From Alphaproteobacteria bacterium (GTDB taxonomy: Bacteria; Pseudomonadota; Alphaproteobacteria; Rhizobiales; CAJQND01): a DNA stretch of 64,000 bases. Shown in pieces: positions 9,275 through 17,894 of the stretch (positions within the stretch are counted from its first letter, which is position 1; each line of letters begins with the position of its first letter). A program made the position numbers and the translations under genes. Where the stretch lies: positions 1 through 64,000 of the forward strand of contig JAAEUE010000290.1 of assembly GCA_024227565.1 (NCBI GenBank), given 5' to 3'. The notes under the pieces were generated by a model that was not told the DNA's origin, made no database searches, and worked only from the letters and a program-made list of their open reading frames with translations.

Positions 9275-10054
9275 ATGAGACGTTTTGCTGAGATAACGAA
9301 GACTGCTGCGGCGTTTGCGCTTTTGGTCTTTGCATGGGCGGGAAGCTCGACGCTGGCACAAAGTGCCGATAGCGCCAGGGTGGCCGTGGTTGAATTGTTC
9401 ACAAGCCAGGGCTGCAGTTCGTGCCCGCCCGCTGATAAGATCCTTGGCGAGATCGCCGGCGCACCCAATGTGCTCGCACTCTCGCTGAACGTGGACTATT
9501 GGGATTATCTCGGCTGGAAAGACACGCTTGGCTCACCTGAACATTCCCGCCGGCAGCGCGAATACGCCATCCGCCGCGGAGACGGCCGAGTGTACACACC
9601 GCAAATGGTTGTGGCTGGCAAAAACCATGTGGTAGGCAGCTACAAAGGCCGGGTAACTGCAGAGATTAAGTCGGTTCTGGCCAAACCCGACAGTGCCTTC
9701 GTGCCGGTTTCGGTGGCCGCGCAAAGCCAGGAAGTCACCATTGATATTGGCGAGGCCGGCGCGCAAGTTGGCGCTAAGGATGCGACCATCTGGTTGATGC
9801 TGGTAAGCCGCGAAGTATCGCAGAAAATCAAACGCGGCGAAAACCGTGGCCGTAAGATTGTCTACCATAATGTGGTGCGCAAGATGATGCCTGTTGGCAT
9901 GTGGCATGGCAAGCCGATGAAGGTCAGTCTGCCGAAGTCCAGCCTGATGGCTGATGGTGTTGAAGACTGTGTGGTCGTGTTGCAGGTGGATGGAACGGGC
10001 CCTATCATCGGCGCCAGCATGCTGCAAAACCTGGCGCAAACCGCATCTAACTGA
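9275..10054 (+). CDS. DUF1223 thioredoxin-like secreted protein
   Basis: A 259-residue protein with a clear signal peptide (cleavage near residue 29, after STLAQ) and a thioredoxin-like domain of the DUF1223 family. The segment VVELFTSQGCSSCPPADK carries a CxxC motif at Cys 47 and Cys 50, and YTPQMVVAG is typical of the family. Function is not established; a periplasmic redox or metal-related role is only an inference. The ATG is preceded by TAGAGG at good spacing. It sits 78 bases after acnA, and acnA-DUF1223 pairing is widespread in Hyphomicrobiales, so read-through is plausible. Confidence 0.9.
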   Translation: MRRFAEITKTAAAFALLVFAWAGSSTLAQSADSARVAVVELFTSQGCSSCPPADKILGEIAGAPNVLALSLNVDYWDYLGWKDTLGSPEHSRRQREYAIRRGDGRVYTPQMVVAGKNHVVGSYKGRVTAEIKSVLAKPDSAFVPVSVAAQSQEVTIDIGEAGAQVGAKDATIWLMLVSREVSQKIKRGENRGRKIVYHNVVRKMMPVGMWHGKPMKVSLPKSSLMADGVEDCVVVLQVDGTGPIIGASMLQNLAQTASN

Positions 10055-10085
10055 TGCGCAAATCCCGGTCGCCTTTTCTCGCAGT

Positions 10086-12020
10086 TTAACTGCCGAATGC
10101 GCGTTGCATGATGTTCGTCATGCGTTTGGCAAACTCCATTGGTTCGCCCACAGGTTCGCCATCCAGGATAAAGGCCTGATCAAGCAACAGGCGCGCGGCA
10201 TCGTCTACGAGGGCTGTATCTCCACCTTTTTTGGCCTGTTCCGCCAACACCTGCACAAGGCCGTGGGACGGGTTGATTTCCAAAACGGGAGCAGACACCT
10301 GCACGCCCGGGGTTTGTTGCCTGGATAAAAGTTTCTCCAAATTGCGGTCAAGGCCACCGTCACCGGCGATTAGGCAAACAGGGCTGTCAGTTAGGCGCTT
10401 GGACTCCCGCACGTCTGACACCTTCTCGCCTAGTGCGGTTTTCATCGCGGCTATGAGGGAGCTTGTTGCTTCTTCATCGATCTTTGATTTGGGCTTCGTC
10501 TCCTTTTCACCTTCTTCGGCTTCGGGATCGATGGAATCCAAATCGGCAATGCCTTGGGTTATAGAGCGGAAGGGTTTCCCCTCATACCCCAGCGCATTTG
10601 CTGTCCAAAAGCTATCAATCGGATCGGACAACAGCAGCACCTCCACACCGCGGGCGCGGAAACCTTCAAGGTGTGGGCTTGCGCTTATTGCGTCTGCATC
10701 CTCGCCGGTGATGTAGTAGATTGCCGTCTGGTTGTCTTTCATGTCGGCCACATAGTCGGCCAACGTGCGCACAGGCGTCGCTTCGGTGCTCGCCGTGGTG
10801 GTGAAGCGTGCAAGCTCAAACAGCTCGTCGCGCCGCTCCATATCCTCGTAGATGCCTTCTTTCAGAACCGGTCCGACCGAAGACCAGACACCTGCGTAGG
10901 CTATTGGGTCTTTCTTTGCGAACTTTTTAAGTTCGGTGAGCACGCGTTTGGTCACGGCTTTGCGGATCTGTCCAACGATTGGGTTGTTCTGCAGCATTTC
11001 ACGCGAAATATTGAGCGGCATATCCTCAGAATCGATGACGCCGCGCACGAAACGTAACCAGGGCGGCAGAATGTCTGCATCCTCACTGATGAATACCTTG
11101 CGCACATACAGCTTCTGGCGCCCGCGGCGTTCAGGATCATAGAGATCGTATGGTTTTTCTGCCGGTACAAACAATAGCACCTGATATTCGTGCCGGCCTT
11201 CTGCCCGGTAGTGGATGGTGATGGCGGGGTCACCGAACAGGCCTGAAACATGACCAAAAAACTCGCGGTATTGCTCTTTGGTGATGTCCTTCTTGGCCCT
11301 GGTCCAAAGGGCACTGGCTTCGTTGATTTGTCGGACCTCGCCTGGCTTGCCTTTTTCCACCTCGATCAATTTGATCGGAATGGCCACATGGTCTGAATAG
11401 TCGCGTACGATTTTTTCAATCTTGAGGGGTTCAAGAAACTCCTTGGCTTCCTTTTTTATGTTCAAGGTTATCGCGGTGCCCTGGGAAGGATCATCTTCGT
11501 TTTCGGTGACTGAGAACGAGCCGCTGCCATCAGAAGTCCAGAGCCAGCCGGCTTTTTCCCCGGCGCGGCGCGATCTCACTTCAACCGTGTCTGCCACCAT
11601 GAAGGCTGAATAAAAACCGACACCAAATTGGCCGATCAAGTTTACCTCGCCAGATTTTTCCTTGCCAGCCGCGACCGCATCCATGAATGCTTTGGTGCCC
11701 GATCTGGCGATGGTGCCGAGGTTGTCGATCAGCTCGTCTCGGTTCATGCCGATACCATTGTCGGCAATGGTGAGGGTCTTTGCCTTTTTGTCTGCCGTGA
11801 TGGTGATTTGCAAATCTGTGTCGCCTGCCAGAATTTCAGGCTGTGATATGGCTTCATACCTCAGTTTATCACACGCATCAGCTGCATTAGATATCAACTC
11901 GCGCAAGAAGACGTCTCGCTCGGAATATACCGAATGCACCATGAGATGCAGAAGCTTGGCCACTTCAGCCTGGAACTCATGCTTTTCTTCGGTGGATTTT
12001 TCCCGCGTTTTCGTCGCCAT
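10086..12020 (-). CDS. htpG: Chaperone HtpG (Hsp90 family)
   Basis: Bacterial Hsp90, an ATP-dependent cytosolic chaperone dimer acting late in folding and during heat stress. The 644-residue protein has the GHKL ATPase domain with ELISNAADACDKLRYEA, the DNGIGMNRDEL lid region and GQFGVGFYSAFMV. The middle domain contains the catalytic-loop region INISREMLQ-like sequence (LNISREMLQNNP), and the C-terminal dimerisation domain follows. ATG 12020 is chosen over a TTG at 12041 since GAAGGG precedes it. It converges with the DUF1223 gene. A heat-shock-type promoter lies about 55-85 bases upstream, which fits the role. Confidence 0.97.
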   Translation of the reverse strand: MATKTREKSTEEKHEFQAEVAKLLHLMVHSVYSERDVFLRELISNAADACDKLRYEAISQPEILAGDTDLQITITADKKAKTLTIADNGIGMNRDELIDNLGTIARSGTKAFMDAVAAGKEKSGEVNLIGQFGVGFYSAFMVADTVEVRSRRAGEKAGWLWTSDGSGSFSVTENEDDPSQGTAITLNIKKEAKEFLEPLKIEKIVRDYSDHVAIPIKLIEVEKGKPGEVRQINEASALWTRAKKDITKEQYREFFGHVSGLFGDPAITIHYRAEGRHEYQVLLFVPAEKPYDLYDPERRGRQKLYVRKVFISEDADILPPWLRFVRGVIDSEDMPLNISREMLQNNPIVGQIRKAVTKRVLTELKKFAKKDPIAYAGVWSSVGPVLKEGIYEDMERRDELFELARFTTTASTEATPVRTLADYVADMKDNQTAIYYITGEDADAISASPHLEGFRARGVEVLLLSDPIDSFWTANALGYEGKPFRSITQGIADLDSIDPEAEEGEKETKPKSKIDEEATSSLIAAMKTALGEKVSDVRESKRLTDSPVCLIAGDGGLDRNLEKLLSRQQTPGVQVSAPVLEINPSHGLVQVLAEQAKKGGDTALVDDAARLLLDQAFILDGEPVGEPMEFAKRMTNIMQRAFGS

Positions 12021-12074
12021 TCTCGCGCCCTTCAAGTTCAAATTTTTGAAAAACTGTATATCAGCCCGGGGCAG

Positions 12075-12103
12075 ATATCGTTCAACTTGCGCAGGAATTC
12101 AAG
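12075..12103 (-). promoter_or_regulatory. Candidate RpoH (sigma-32) promoter of htpG
   Basis: On the minus strand CTTGAA (12103-12098) is followed after 17 bases by CGATAT (12080-12075). This resembles the heat-shock promoter form reported for alphaproteobacteria, with a CTTGAA -35 box. It predicts a 5' leader of roughly 45-50 bases before the htpG ATG. The match is by eye and fits the known heat regulation of htpG. Confidence 0.45.
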
Positions 12104-12162
12104 GGTTTTGCCGAGATTATTCTGGCCTTGAGAAATCTGTGCGGAGATGTTTGGGGGCGCGT

Positions 12163-12240
12163 AAAAAAATGGCCCGGCTCGCTGTAAAGCCGTTGGGGGG
12201 CTGGGGGGCTGAGAATTCCAACGACTTTTCGAACCGGGCC
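12163..12240 (-). terminator. Long hairpin plus T-run, minus-strand intrinsic terminator
   Basis: Arms at 12171-12181 and 12230-12240 pair over 11 positions (one G-U), and an inner stem CGTTGG / CCAACG pairs inside. The loop is C-rich on the minus strand (two runs of six C). Seven A residues at 12163-12169 become a T-run directly after the stem when read leftwards. It lies 140 bases upstream of htpG, with no gene on the minus strand before it. Confidence 0.55.
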
Positions 12241-12476
12241 TCTAGAGGCAACGATTGGAAGATGCCCCCGCATAGTGTTCGAATTTGGGCAAGATAATGA
12301 TGGTTTGTTGAACATGTGATGATGAGACTGCTCTTATATTAGAGTGGACCTGTGCTCTAGTGAAGCCTGAGAGCCGCAGAATGGTCTGGCCTTGCCAAAG
12401 GTCGTTTGCTTGGTCATGATGGTGTTAGGCACAAATGTGGGGTGCTAGTTGAGTTGGTAAGCAAAGAGGGAGGCGC

Positions 12477-12905
12477 ATGAGCGAAACCGAACCCATAGCA
12501 ATGTTCGGGGCGAGCTTGAGCCTAAGTTCGTCCCGGAAGAGCCAAGGGCAGTCGTTCAATCAAAAGAACGCAAATTGGAGTGGGGCCAAAACCGCCGCCC
12601 CAGTGCCAAAAACAACATTCAATCGCCAAGAGTTGAACTCCATCTTGACGGTCTATGGCCGGCAAGTTGGCGCGGGAGAATGGCGCGACTATGCCATCTA
12701 CCATGGTAGCGATAGGGCGGTTTTCTCTATTTTTCGACGATCCAGTGAAATGCCGCTCTATACCGTGGAGAAGCAGCCAGATTTGGCCCGTAGGCAAGGC
12801 ATCTACAGTGTGATTGCAGCTGGCGGGCGGATTATGCGACGAGGACAAGATCTGAAGCAGGTCTTGCGGATTATCGACCGCAAACCGAGCTTGGTTGCGG
12901 TGTAG
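12477..12905 (+). CDS. DUF2794 domain protein
   Basis: A 142-residue protein of the DUF2794 family, widespread in alphaproteobacteria and without known function. The first 45 residues are Ser/Lys-rich and low in complexity. The conserved core follows: FNRQELNSILTVYGRQV, GEWRDYAIYH, AVFSIFRRSSEMPLYTVEK and LARRQGIYSV. No signal peptide or membrane segment is seen, so a cytoplasmic protein is expected. A strong ribosome-binding sequence (GAGGGAGG) precedes the ATG. A bidirectional terminator closes the gene at 12940. The family is certain; function is not inferable. Confidence 0.88.
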   Translation: MSETEPIAMFGASLSLSSSRKSQGQSFNQKNANWSGAKTAAPVPKTTFNRQELNSILTVYGRQVGAGEWRDYAIYHGSDRAVFSIFRRSSEMPLYTVEKQPDLARRQGIYSVIAAGGRIMRRGQDLKQVLRIIDRKPSLVAV

Positions 12906-12939
12906 CCGGTTTCGGCGCCTAGAATAGCAGGCAAAGAAA

Positions 12940-12973
12940 AACCCCGGAACGGCAATGTTCCGGGGTTCTTTTG
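12940..12973. terminator. Bidirectional intrinsic terminator
   Basis: A perfect 11-base stem, AACCCCGGAAC (12940-12950) with GTTCCGGGGTT (12957-12967), has a six-base loop. It is followed by CTTTTGTTT on the plus strand and, read leftwards, flanked by TTTTTCTTTG. It can therefore end both the DUF2794 gene and the convergent Bax-inhibitor gene. Confidence 0.9.
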
Positions 12974-12994
12974 TTTGTCTATGGTTCGCGTGGC

Positions 12995-13732
12995 TTAGTC
13001 GCCGCGCATGATCCCGAGAATGTTCAGGATGTGGATGAACATGGTGATGAAGCTGCCATAGAGTATGAAGGCACCGAAAATGCCTTTGGACCGTGCGGTC
13101 GCTTCATCATCGCCTGCGTGGTACATTTCCTTGATCGCCTGAGTTTCCCAAGCGGTGACGCCTGCGAACACCAGCACCACGCCGAACGAGGTGATCAAGC
13201 TAAACAGGGTGCTTTGCAGGAAGACGTTCACCAACATCGCCACCAGCAACCCGATCGTGGCCATCACAAAGAACGTGCGGAAAGGGGAAAGGTCCCGTTT
13301 CGTCACATAGCCGTAGAGGCTGGTTGCGCCGAAAGTGACTGACGTGATGCCCAGCGCCTGAACGACGATTCCGGGGTCTTTGGCCAGATAGAAGGCCACC
13401 ATGGGGGAAATCAACAATCCCCACATGCCGGCGTAAGCCCAGAAGGCCAAATGCGCCATGGCTTTGCTGCCGGAGAAGATCAGCTTCGGAGCAAAAAAGC
13501 CCATGCCGAGTACACCAGCAAACAAAACCCATTTCATCGGGCCAAGGGCAACCGTTTGCATCAATGCAGGGTTATTGGCCATAAAAAGGGTGATGATGGC
13601 GGTCACGGCAACGCCGAGAGCCATCAGATTGTATACGCTCATCATGTATGAGCGCAGACCGGCATCTATTGCCTCAGTGCCAGTGCGGGCACCCGTCTGC
13701 ACTTGAGCGTAGTTGCGATCATGATCTGCCAT
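12995..13732 (-). CDS. Bax inhibitor-1/YccA family membrane protein
   Basis: A 245-residue polytopic protein of the BI-1 (TMBIM) family with about seven hydrophobic helices. Bacterial members such as YetJ can pass calcium in a pH-dependent way; others such as YccA interact with FtsH. The N-terminus (about residues 1-22) is hydrophilic, then comes LRSYMMSVYNLMALGVAVTA. The C-terminal part has the family pattern FGAFILYGSFITMFIHIL, preceded by the acidic AGDDEATARS loop. ATG 13732 is chosen because GGAGGAAAGG lies just before it and the upstream 26 residues are not membrane-like. It is monocistronic by the look of its flanks. Confidence 0.92.
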   Translation of the reverse strand: MADHDRNYAQVQTGARTGTEAIDAGLRSYMMSVYNLMALGVAVTAIITLFMANNPALMQTVALGPMKWVLFAGVLGMGFFAPKLIFSGSKAMAHLAFWAYAGMWGLLISPMVAFYLAKDPGIVVQALGITSVTFGATSLYGYVTKRDLSPFRTFFVMATIGLLVAMLVNVFLQSTLFSLITSFGVVLVFAGVTAWETQAIKEMYHAGDDEATARSKGIFGAFILYGSFITMFIHILNILGIMRGD

Positions 13733-13845
13733 CTGCGTTACCTTTCCTCCGGATGAGATGCGATTTGTAGGGAATATGGATATTTTTCTTAGGCTTTGCA
13801 AGGTTTCCACAATGCAAACTGAGCTGATTTTTGCTGATTCTATGG
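13733..13845 (-). promoter_or_regulatory. Possible structured leader of the Bax-inhibitor gene
   Basis: In Hyphomicrobiales an RNA motif named ybhL leader has been described upstream of BI-1 family genes. The 113 bases upstream of this gene end in a conserved-looking CATCCGGAGGAAAGGT ribosome-binding region and contain TGGAAACCTTGCAAAG. I cannot align it to the Rfam model from memory, so this is a prompt for a search rather than a call. Confidence 0.2.
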
Positions 13846-16446
13846 TTAGTCAACCCTTAAGATCGGCGCCACCTTTGCTGTGAGCGCGCGCCAGGTGGCG
13901 GCAAAGCCCGCAATTACCGTGAGCGCAGACGCAAAAATCACGGTCCCAGAGGCAGTTAGTGGCTCAAACGCCCAGTCAAAGCCCATTAAGAAACGAACGA
14001 TGCCCCATGAAGCCGCAGCACCGGCCGCCACGGCGAAAAGTGACGTTAACGCGCCCAAAAGGGCATATTCTAAGGCATGGGCGGAAACGAGCTGCTTCCG
14101 GGTCGCGCCTAAAGTCTTCAGAATCACCGAATCATAGATCCTGCTCTTAAGCCCTGTCGCCATCGCTCCGGCCAGAACCAATATGCCCACCAACAGGGTT
14201 ATGCCGTTGGATCCGCGCACGGCAAACAGCAATTTGCCCAAGAGATCGCTTACCGCATCCAAGGCATCTCGTACCCGAACGGCAGTTACGGTGGGAAATT
14301 TCTTTGTGAGTGTACCGAGCAGAGCCGATTCATGCTCTAGGCTCATGATAATTGTGGCCAGATGGGTGTGAGGAGCAGCTTTCAGTGCATTGGGCGAGAA
14401 TACCATCACGAAATTGATCCCTAGAGATTCCCATTCCACCTCACGTAGCGATGAAATGCTGGCGCGGATATCACGGCCCAGGACGTTGACTGTTACGCTG
14501 TCGCCGAGCTTCAGGCCCAACCCGTCGGCAATGTCCTTGGTAAAGGACACCTGGGGAGGGCCGTTGTAATCGGTAGGCCACCATTCCCCGGCAACAACTT
14601 TTGACCCCGTTGGCGGTGTCTCCGCATAGGTTAGACCACGGTCTCCGCGCAGGGCCCAGGCCGAATCCTGCGATGGCGTCACATCCTTGGCGGCCACACC
14701 GTTCACCACCTTGATGCGCCCACGCAGCATCGGCACCGTGTCGATGCTCTCTACGCCAGCCGACGCCAGCGCGGTGGACTTGAAACCGTCCAGCTCACCA
14801 GGCTGAATATCCATGAAAAAGAATGCGGGCGCTTTTTCCGGCAGATTTTGGCGCAATTCGCGAGTTAAATTAGCGTCCAGAAGAGCAAGCGTTACAAACA
14901 AGGCCAATCCAATTCCAAGCGAGAGGACAACGCTCACGGTCGGTGCACCGGGGCGGTGCAAATTGGTGATCGCGAGGCGCAACGCTGTCTGGCGCGGTCG
15001 GGGCATCCGCCGGGCAACAGCAACCAGACCGCGGGCCATCGCGTACAAGATGCCAAAGCTCGCGATCACACCGCCAAAATAAAACAGCGTGAACAGGCGT
15101 TCCGGGAAGCTCGCCAGCGCCAGCGCGGCAATTGCAAGGAACGCTGCAATAAATGCGATCAGGTATTTCCCCCTCAACCCTGATCCGGCCGGCTGAACAT
15201 TGGAGCGGAATAGGGCCGTAGCCGGCAAGCTGCGGGCCGTGGACAGGGGCCAAAGTGCAAACGCTACGGTGATCAGAAATCCAAACGTTGTGGCGGTGAG
15301 CAGTGGCAGACCATAGACCCCACTTGAGAGCTTGAGGGGTAAAACGTCATTCAACACGCCGGCCAGAATTATGGGTAACACCAAGCCCAGCACTAGCCCC
15401 ACCGACACACCGATCCCGGCGAGCAGCAGAACCTGAATCATGTAAATCTGGAAAATCGATTGCGCTGGAGCGCCGATACATTTGAGCATGGCGATGTTGC
15501 GCCGGCGCGCTTCCAGGAAGTTGTTGACCGCGTTGCCGATGCCCAAACCGCCGACGATGAGTGCCGTTAGACCGACGAGCGAGAGGAACAGCACAAGCCG
15601 ATCAATGAACCGCTTGGTTCCGGGGGCTGCATTGTCGCGGGAACGAAAGCGCCAACCCTCATCGGGAAATTGGGTCTCGAGCCGTTTTTGAAAGGCTGCG
15701 ATCTGTTCGGTTGAGGCGCCGGCGTTCAGCTTGATCTTGTAGTGCCAATAGACCAGCGAGCCTGGCTGCACCAACTCGGTTTGCATCAGAGCTTGCTTGG
15801 ACAACATCACCCGGGGGCCGAAGAAAAAACCACCCGAGACCCGGTCCGGCTCGCGCTTGATCAAACCGCGGAGCCGGAGGGTCAGCTTACCAAGCGATAG
15901 CTCATCGCCTATCTTAATCCCGAGCCGTTCAGCCAGGGCCGGGTCTGCGACAAGGCCCCACTGCCCTTTTCGTTCTTCCAACACAGAAGGGAGAGGCTGG
16001 TTGTTTGTCAGTTCAACCTCACCAAACAGCGGATAATCGCTGCCACTTGCCTTAAGCTCGACCAATGCGCGGTCTGTTTTATCTTTCTTGGTCACCATCG
16101 CCCGCAAGGTGGCCACTTCGACGACGGTGCCTTGCGCTTGTAGCCAGGCGAGCTTTTCCGCCTCATTCCGGCGGTGCGCCAAGCGCAACTCCACATCGCC
16201 GCCCAGAATGGTTCTGCCCTGATCGCTCAAGCCAGATTCTATGGCTGATGAAAACGAGCCGATGGCGGCGATAGCGGCAACACCGAGGGTCAGGCAGCTC
16301 AGGAACACATAGAAGCCCTGGAGGCCGGAGCGAAGCTCCCGCAAGGCGATCTTTAGGCTCAAACGGAGTGTTTCCAGCCAGCTAAGTTTTGTCTGGGCAG
16401 GTGTTGCTGCGAACGCGTGGGCAGGACCGGTTTCGGCGATGGTCAT
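13846..16446 (-). CDS. YbbP-like ABC transporter permease (FtsX-like, 866 aa)
   Basis: A large MacB/FtsX-type permease with two FtsX-like repeats, resembling E. coli YbbP. The N-terminal helix near residues 45-65 is followed by a long extracytoplasmic domain (about 70-260) and three helices around 280-400, starting RLVLFLSLVGLTALIVGG. A second membrane block with central helices comes next, then a second periplasmic domain (about 520-730), and three terminal helices that include LLVGILVLAGAMATGLKSR. Such permeases move lipophilic compounds or envelope components by mechanotransmission rather than classical import. The start overlaps the ATPase stop (ATGA). The substrate is unknown; the neighbouring TesA-like esterase hints at lipid-type molecules, as in the E. 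coli ybbAP-tesA locus. Confidence 0.9.
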   Translation of the reverse strand: MTIAETGPAHAFAATPAQTKLSWLETLRLSLKIALRELRSGLQGFYVFLSCLTLGVAAIAAIGSFSSAIESGLSDQGRTILGGDVELRLAHRRNEAEKLAWLQAQGTVVEVATLRAMVTKKDKTDRALVELKASGSDYPLFGEVELTNNQPLPSVLEERKGQWGLVADPALAERLGIKIGDELSLGKLTLRLRGLIKREPDRVSGGFFFGPRVMLSKQALMQTELVQPGSLVYWHYKIKLNAGASTEQIAAFQKRLETQFPDEGWRFRSRDNAAPGTKRFIDRLVLFLSLVGLTALIVGGLGIGNAVNNFLEARRRNIAMLKCIGAPAQSIFQIYMIQVLLLAGIGVSVGLVLGLVLPIILAGVLNDVLPLKLSSGVYGLPLLTATTFGFLITVAFALWPLSTARSLPATALFRSNVQPAGSGLRGKYLIAFIAAFLAIAALALASFPERLFTLFYFGGVIASFGILYAMARGLVAVARRMPRPRQTALRLAITNLHRPGAPTVSVVLSLGIGLALFVTLALLDANLTRELRQNLPEKAPAFFFMDIQPGELDGFKSTALASAGVESIDTVPMLRGRIKVVNGVAAKDVTPSQDSAWALRGDRGLTYAETPPTGSKVVAGEWWPTDYNGPPQVSFTKDIADGLGLKLGDSVTVNVLGRDIRASISSLREVEWESLGINFVMVFSPNALKAAPHTHLATIIMSLEHESALLGTLTKKFPTVTAVRVRDALDAVSDLLGKLLFAVRGSNGITLLVGILVLAGAMATGLKSRIYDSVILKTLGATRKQLVSAHALEYALLGALTSLFAVAAGAAASWGIVRFLMGFDWAFEPLTASGTVIFASALTVIAGFAATWRALTAKVAPILRVD

Positions 16447-17150
16447 GCGCTTTTGAGCTTGGCGTGCGCAGGAATCTCGATCGAACTGATCTGCCCATCG
16501 GCAATATGGGCGATCCGGTCACAACGGGCCGCCAGATCCGGATCATGGGTCACCAAAATGAGGGTGGAGCCGGTTTCGCGCTGGGTTGTGAACAACAGGT
16601 CGATGATCCGGCTGCCCGTGCCTTGGTCCAGATTGCCCGTGGGCTCGTCGGCAAGGATCATGCTGGCGCCGGCCGCCAGCGCGCGGGCCAAAGCCACTCT
16701 CTGCTGTTCGCCGCCGGAAAGCTGGCCCGGGTAATGATGCAACCGATGACCGAGCTCAACACGCTTCAAGCGTTCCTCGGCAATGGAAAATGCGTCCCGC
16801 TCCCCCTTGAATTCAAGCGGGATTGCAACGTTTTCCAATGCGGTCATGGTGGGAATGAGGTGGAAAGCCTGAAAGATGATGCCTACATGATCACGGCGAA
16901 ACAGAGCCAATGCATCTTCATCCTGAGCACTTAAATCATGATCTGCAACATTGACGACACCAGAACTGGCGCGCTCAAGACCCGCCAAAACCATGAGAAG
17001 CGTGGTTTTGCCCGACCCCGACGGGCCCACCAGGCCCAAGGCCTCGCCCCGGCTCACCTCCAGGTCAATGCCACGCAAGATATCGACACTGCCAGCTTTC
17101 GACGGCAGAGTGAGATGAACGTCACGAAGAGTTGCTACCGAATCAGACAC
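16443..17150 (-). CDS. YbbA-like ABC transporter ATP-binding protein
   Basis: A 235-residue ATPase of the MacB/LolD subfamily partnering the downstream YbbP-like permease. Motifs in order: Walker A GPSGSGKT, Q-loop FQAFHLIPT, signature LSGGEQQR, Walker B MILADEPTGNLD and the switch His in VTHD. The final codons overlap the permease start by four bases, so the two are translated together. It is divergent from the TesA-like gene, and the 5' regions are close enough that promoters must overlap. This ybbA-ybbP-tesA neighbourhood is conserved across many proteobacteria, although the physiological substrate remains unsettled. Confidence 0.93.
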   Translation of the reverse strand: MSDSVATLRDVHLTLPSKAGSVDILRGIDLEVSRGEALGLVGPSGSGKTTLLMVLAGLERASSGVVNVADHDLSAQDEDALALFRRDHVGIIFQAFHLIPTMTALENVAIPLEFKGERDAFSIAEERLKRVELGHRLHHYPGQLSGGEQQRVALARALAAGASMILADEPTGNLDQGTGSRIIDLLFTTQRETGSTLILVTHDPDLAARCDRIAHIADGQISSIEIPAHAKLKSA

Positions 17151-17224
17151 GATGGGGACCTGAACCGTTGGTGGTAAGGGTTGGGACTATGCTACGCACA
17201 TCAGCTCGATATGGATCAAGACGT

Positions 17225-17863
17225 ATGAATATCAAGCAAACCGTCGTTTGCCTCCTCATCTTTTTGTGCGCTGGACTTAGCCCGTGTGCCGCGCTTGCCG
17301 AAAAAATCGAAATTGTGGCGCTAGGCGATAGTCTTACCGCTGGCTATCAGCTGGCACCGGGAGATGCTTTTCCCGTGCGGCTGGAAGCTGAACTCAAGGC
17401 GCGCGGTCATGATGTTTCGGTGTTGAATGCGGGTGTCTCCGGCGATACCTCGACCGGGGCGCTGTCTCGTTTTGACTGGGCCGTGCCGGAGAGTGCGGAT
17501 ATCGTGATCGTGGAACTGGGGGCCAATGACGCATTGCGCGGTGTTGACCCGGCAAAGACGCGCGATGCGCTGAACAAGATGCTGGAACGTCTTGAAAAAA
17601 ATGGGGCCGAAACCTTGCTGGCCGGGATGATCGCCCCGCCAAACATGGGCGAAGATTACGCGGAGCAATTCAACCCGATGTATGCAGAGTTGGCCAAGCA
17701 GCACGGTGTGGCGCTCTATCCGTTTTTCCTAGAAGGTGTTGCTGCGCGGCCTGAACTTAACCAGGCCGATGGCATGCACCCCAACCGCAAGGGCATTGAT
17801 ATTATCGTTCGCAACATAGTTCCACATGTCGAATCGCTTATAGTGAAACGCAAGAGCAAGTAG
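17225..17863 (+). CDS. tesA: TesA-like SGNH-family arylesterase / lysophospholipase
   Basis: A periplasmic SGNH hydrolase with thioesterase, arylesterase or lysophospholipase type activity. The 212-residue form begins with a signal peptide (about 1-25, hydrophobic core VVCLLIFLCAGL). Catalytic blocks are visible: the nucleophile Ser in GDSLTAGY, the oxyanion Gly in GVSGDT, the Asn in GANDALRG, and Asp-His in DGMHPN. In-frame ATG codons occur at 17189 and 17225; the earlier one has AAGGG upstream and would add 12 residues to the signal peptide n-region, so the start is unsure. It is divergent from YbbA, as in E. coli. ThpR follows after 31 bases. Confidence 0.9.
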   Translation: MNIKQTVVCLLIFLCAGLSPCAALAEKIEIVALGDSLTAGYQLAPGDAFPVRLEAELKARGHDVSVLNAGVSGDTSTGALSRFDWAVPESADIVIVELGANDALRGVDPAKTRDALNKMLERLEKNGAETLLAGMIAPPNMGEDYAEQFNPMYAELAKQHGVALYPFFLEGVAARPELNQADGMHPNRKGIDIIVRNIVPHVESLIVKRKSK

Positions 17864-17894
17864 GTCCAAGCTGCCAACCGGGTAAGTTCGTCTG

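Larger units (their letters stand above)
12021..12476. other. 456-base divergent intergenic region htpG / DUF2794
   Basis: No protein-coding gene is convincing here. The htpG-proximal end has a candidate heat-shock promoter (12075-12103, minus). A large hairpin at 12171-12240 followed on the minus strand by a seven-base T-run looks like an intrinsic terminator with no coding gene feeding it. The remaining 230 bases towards the DUF2794 gene must hold that gene's promoter. A minus-strand small RNA ending at the hairpin is possible. Confidence 0.5.
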
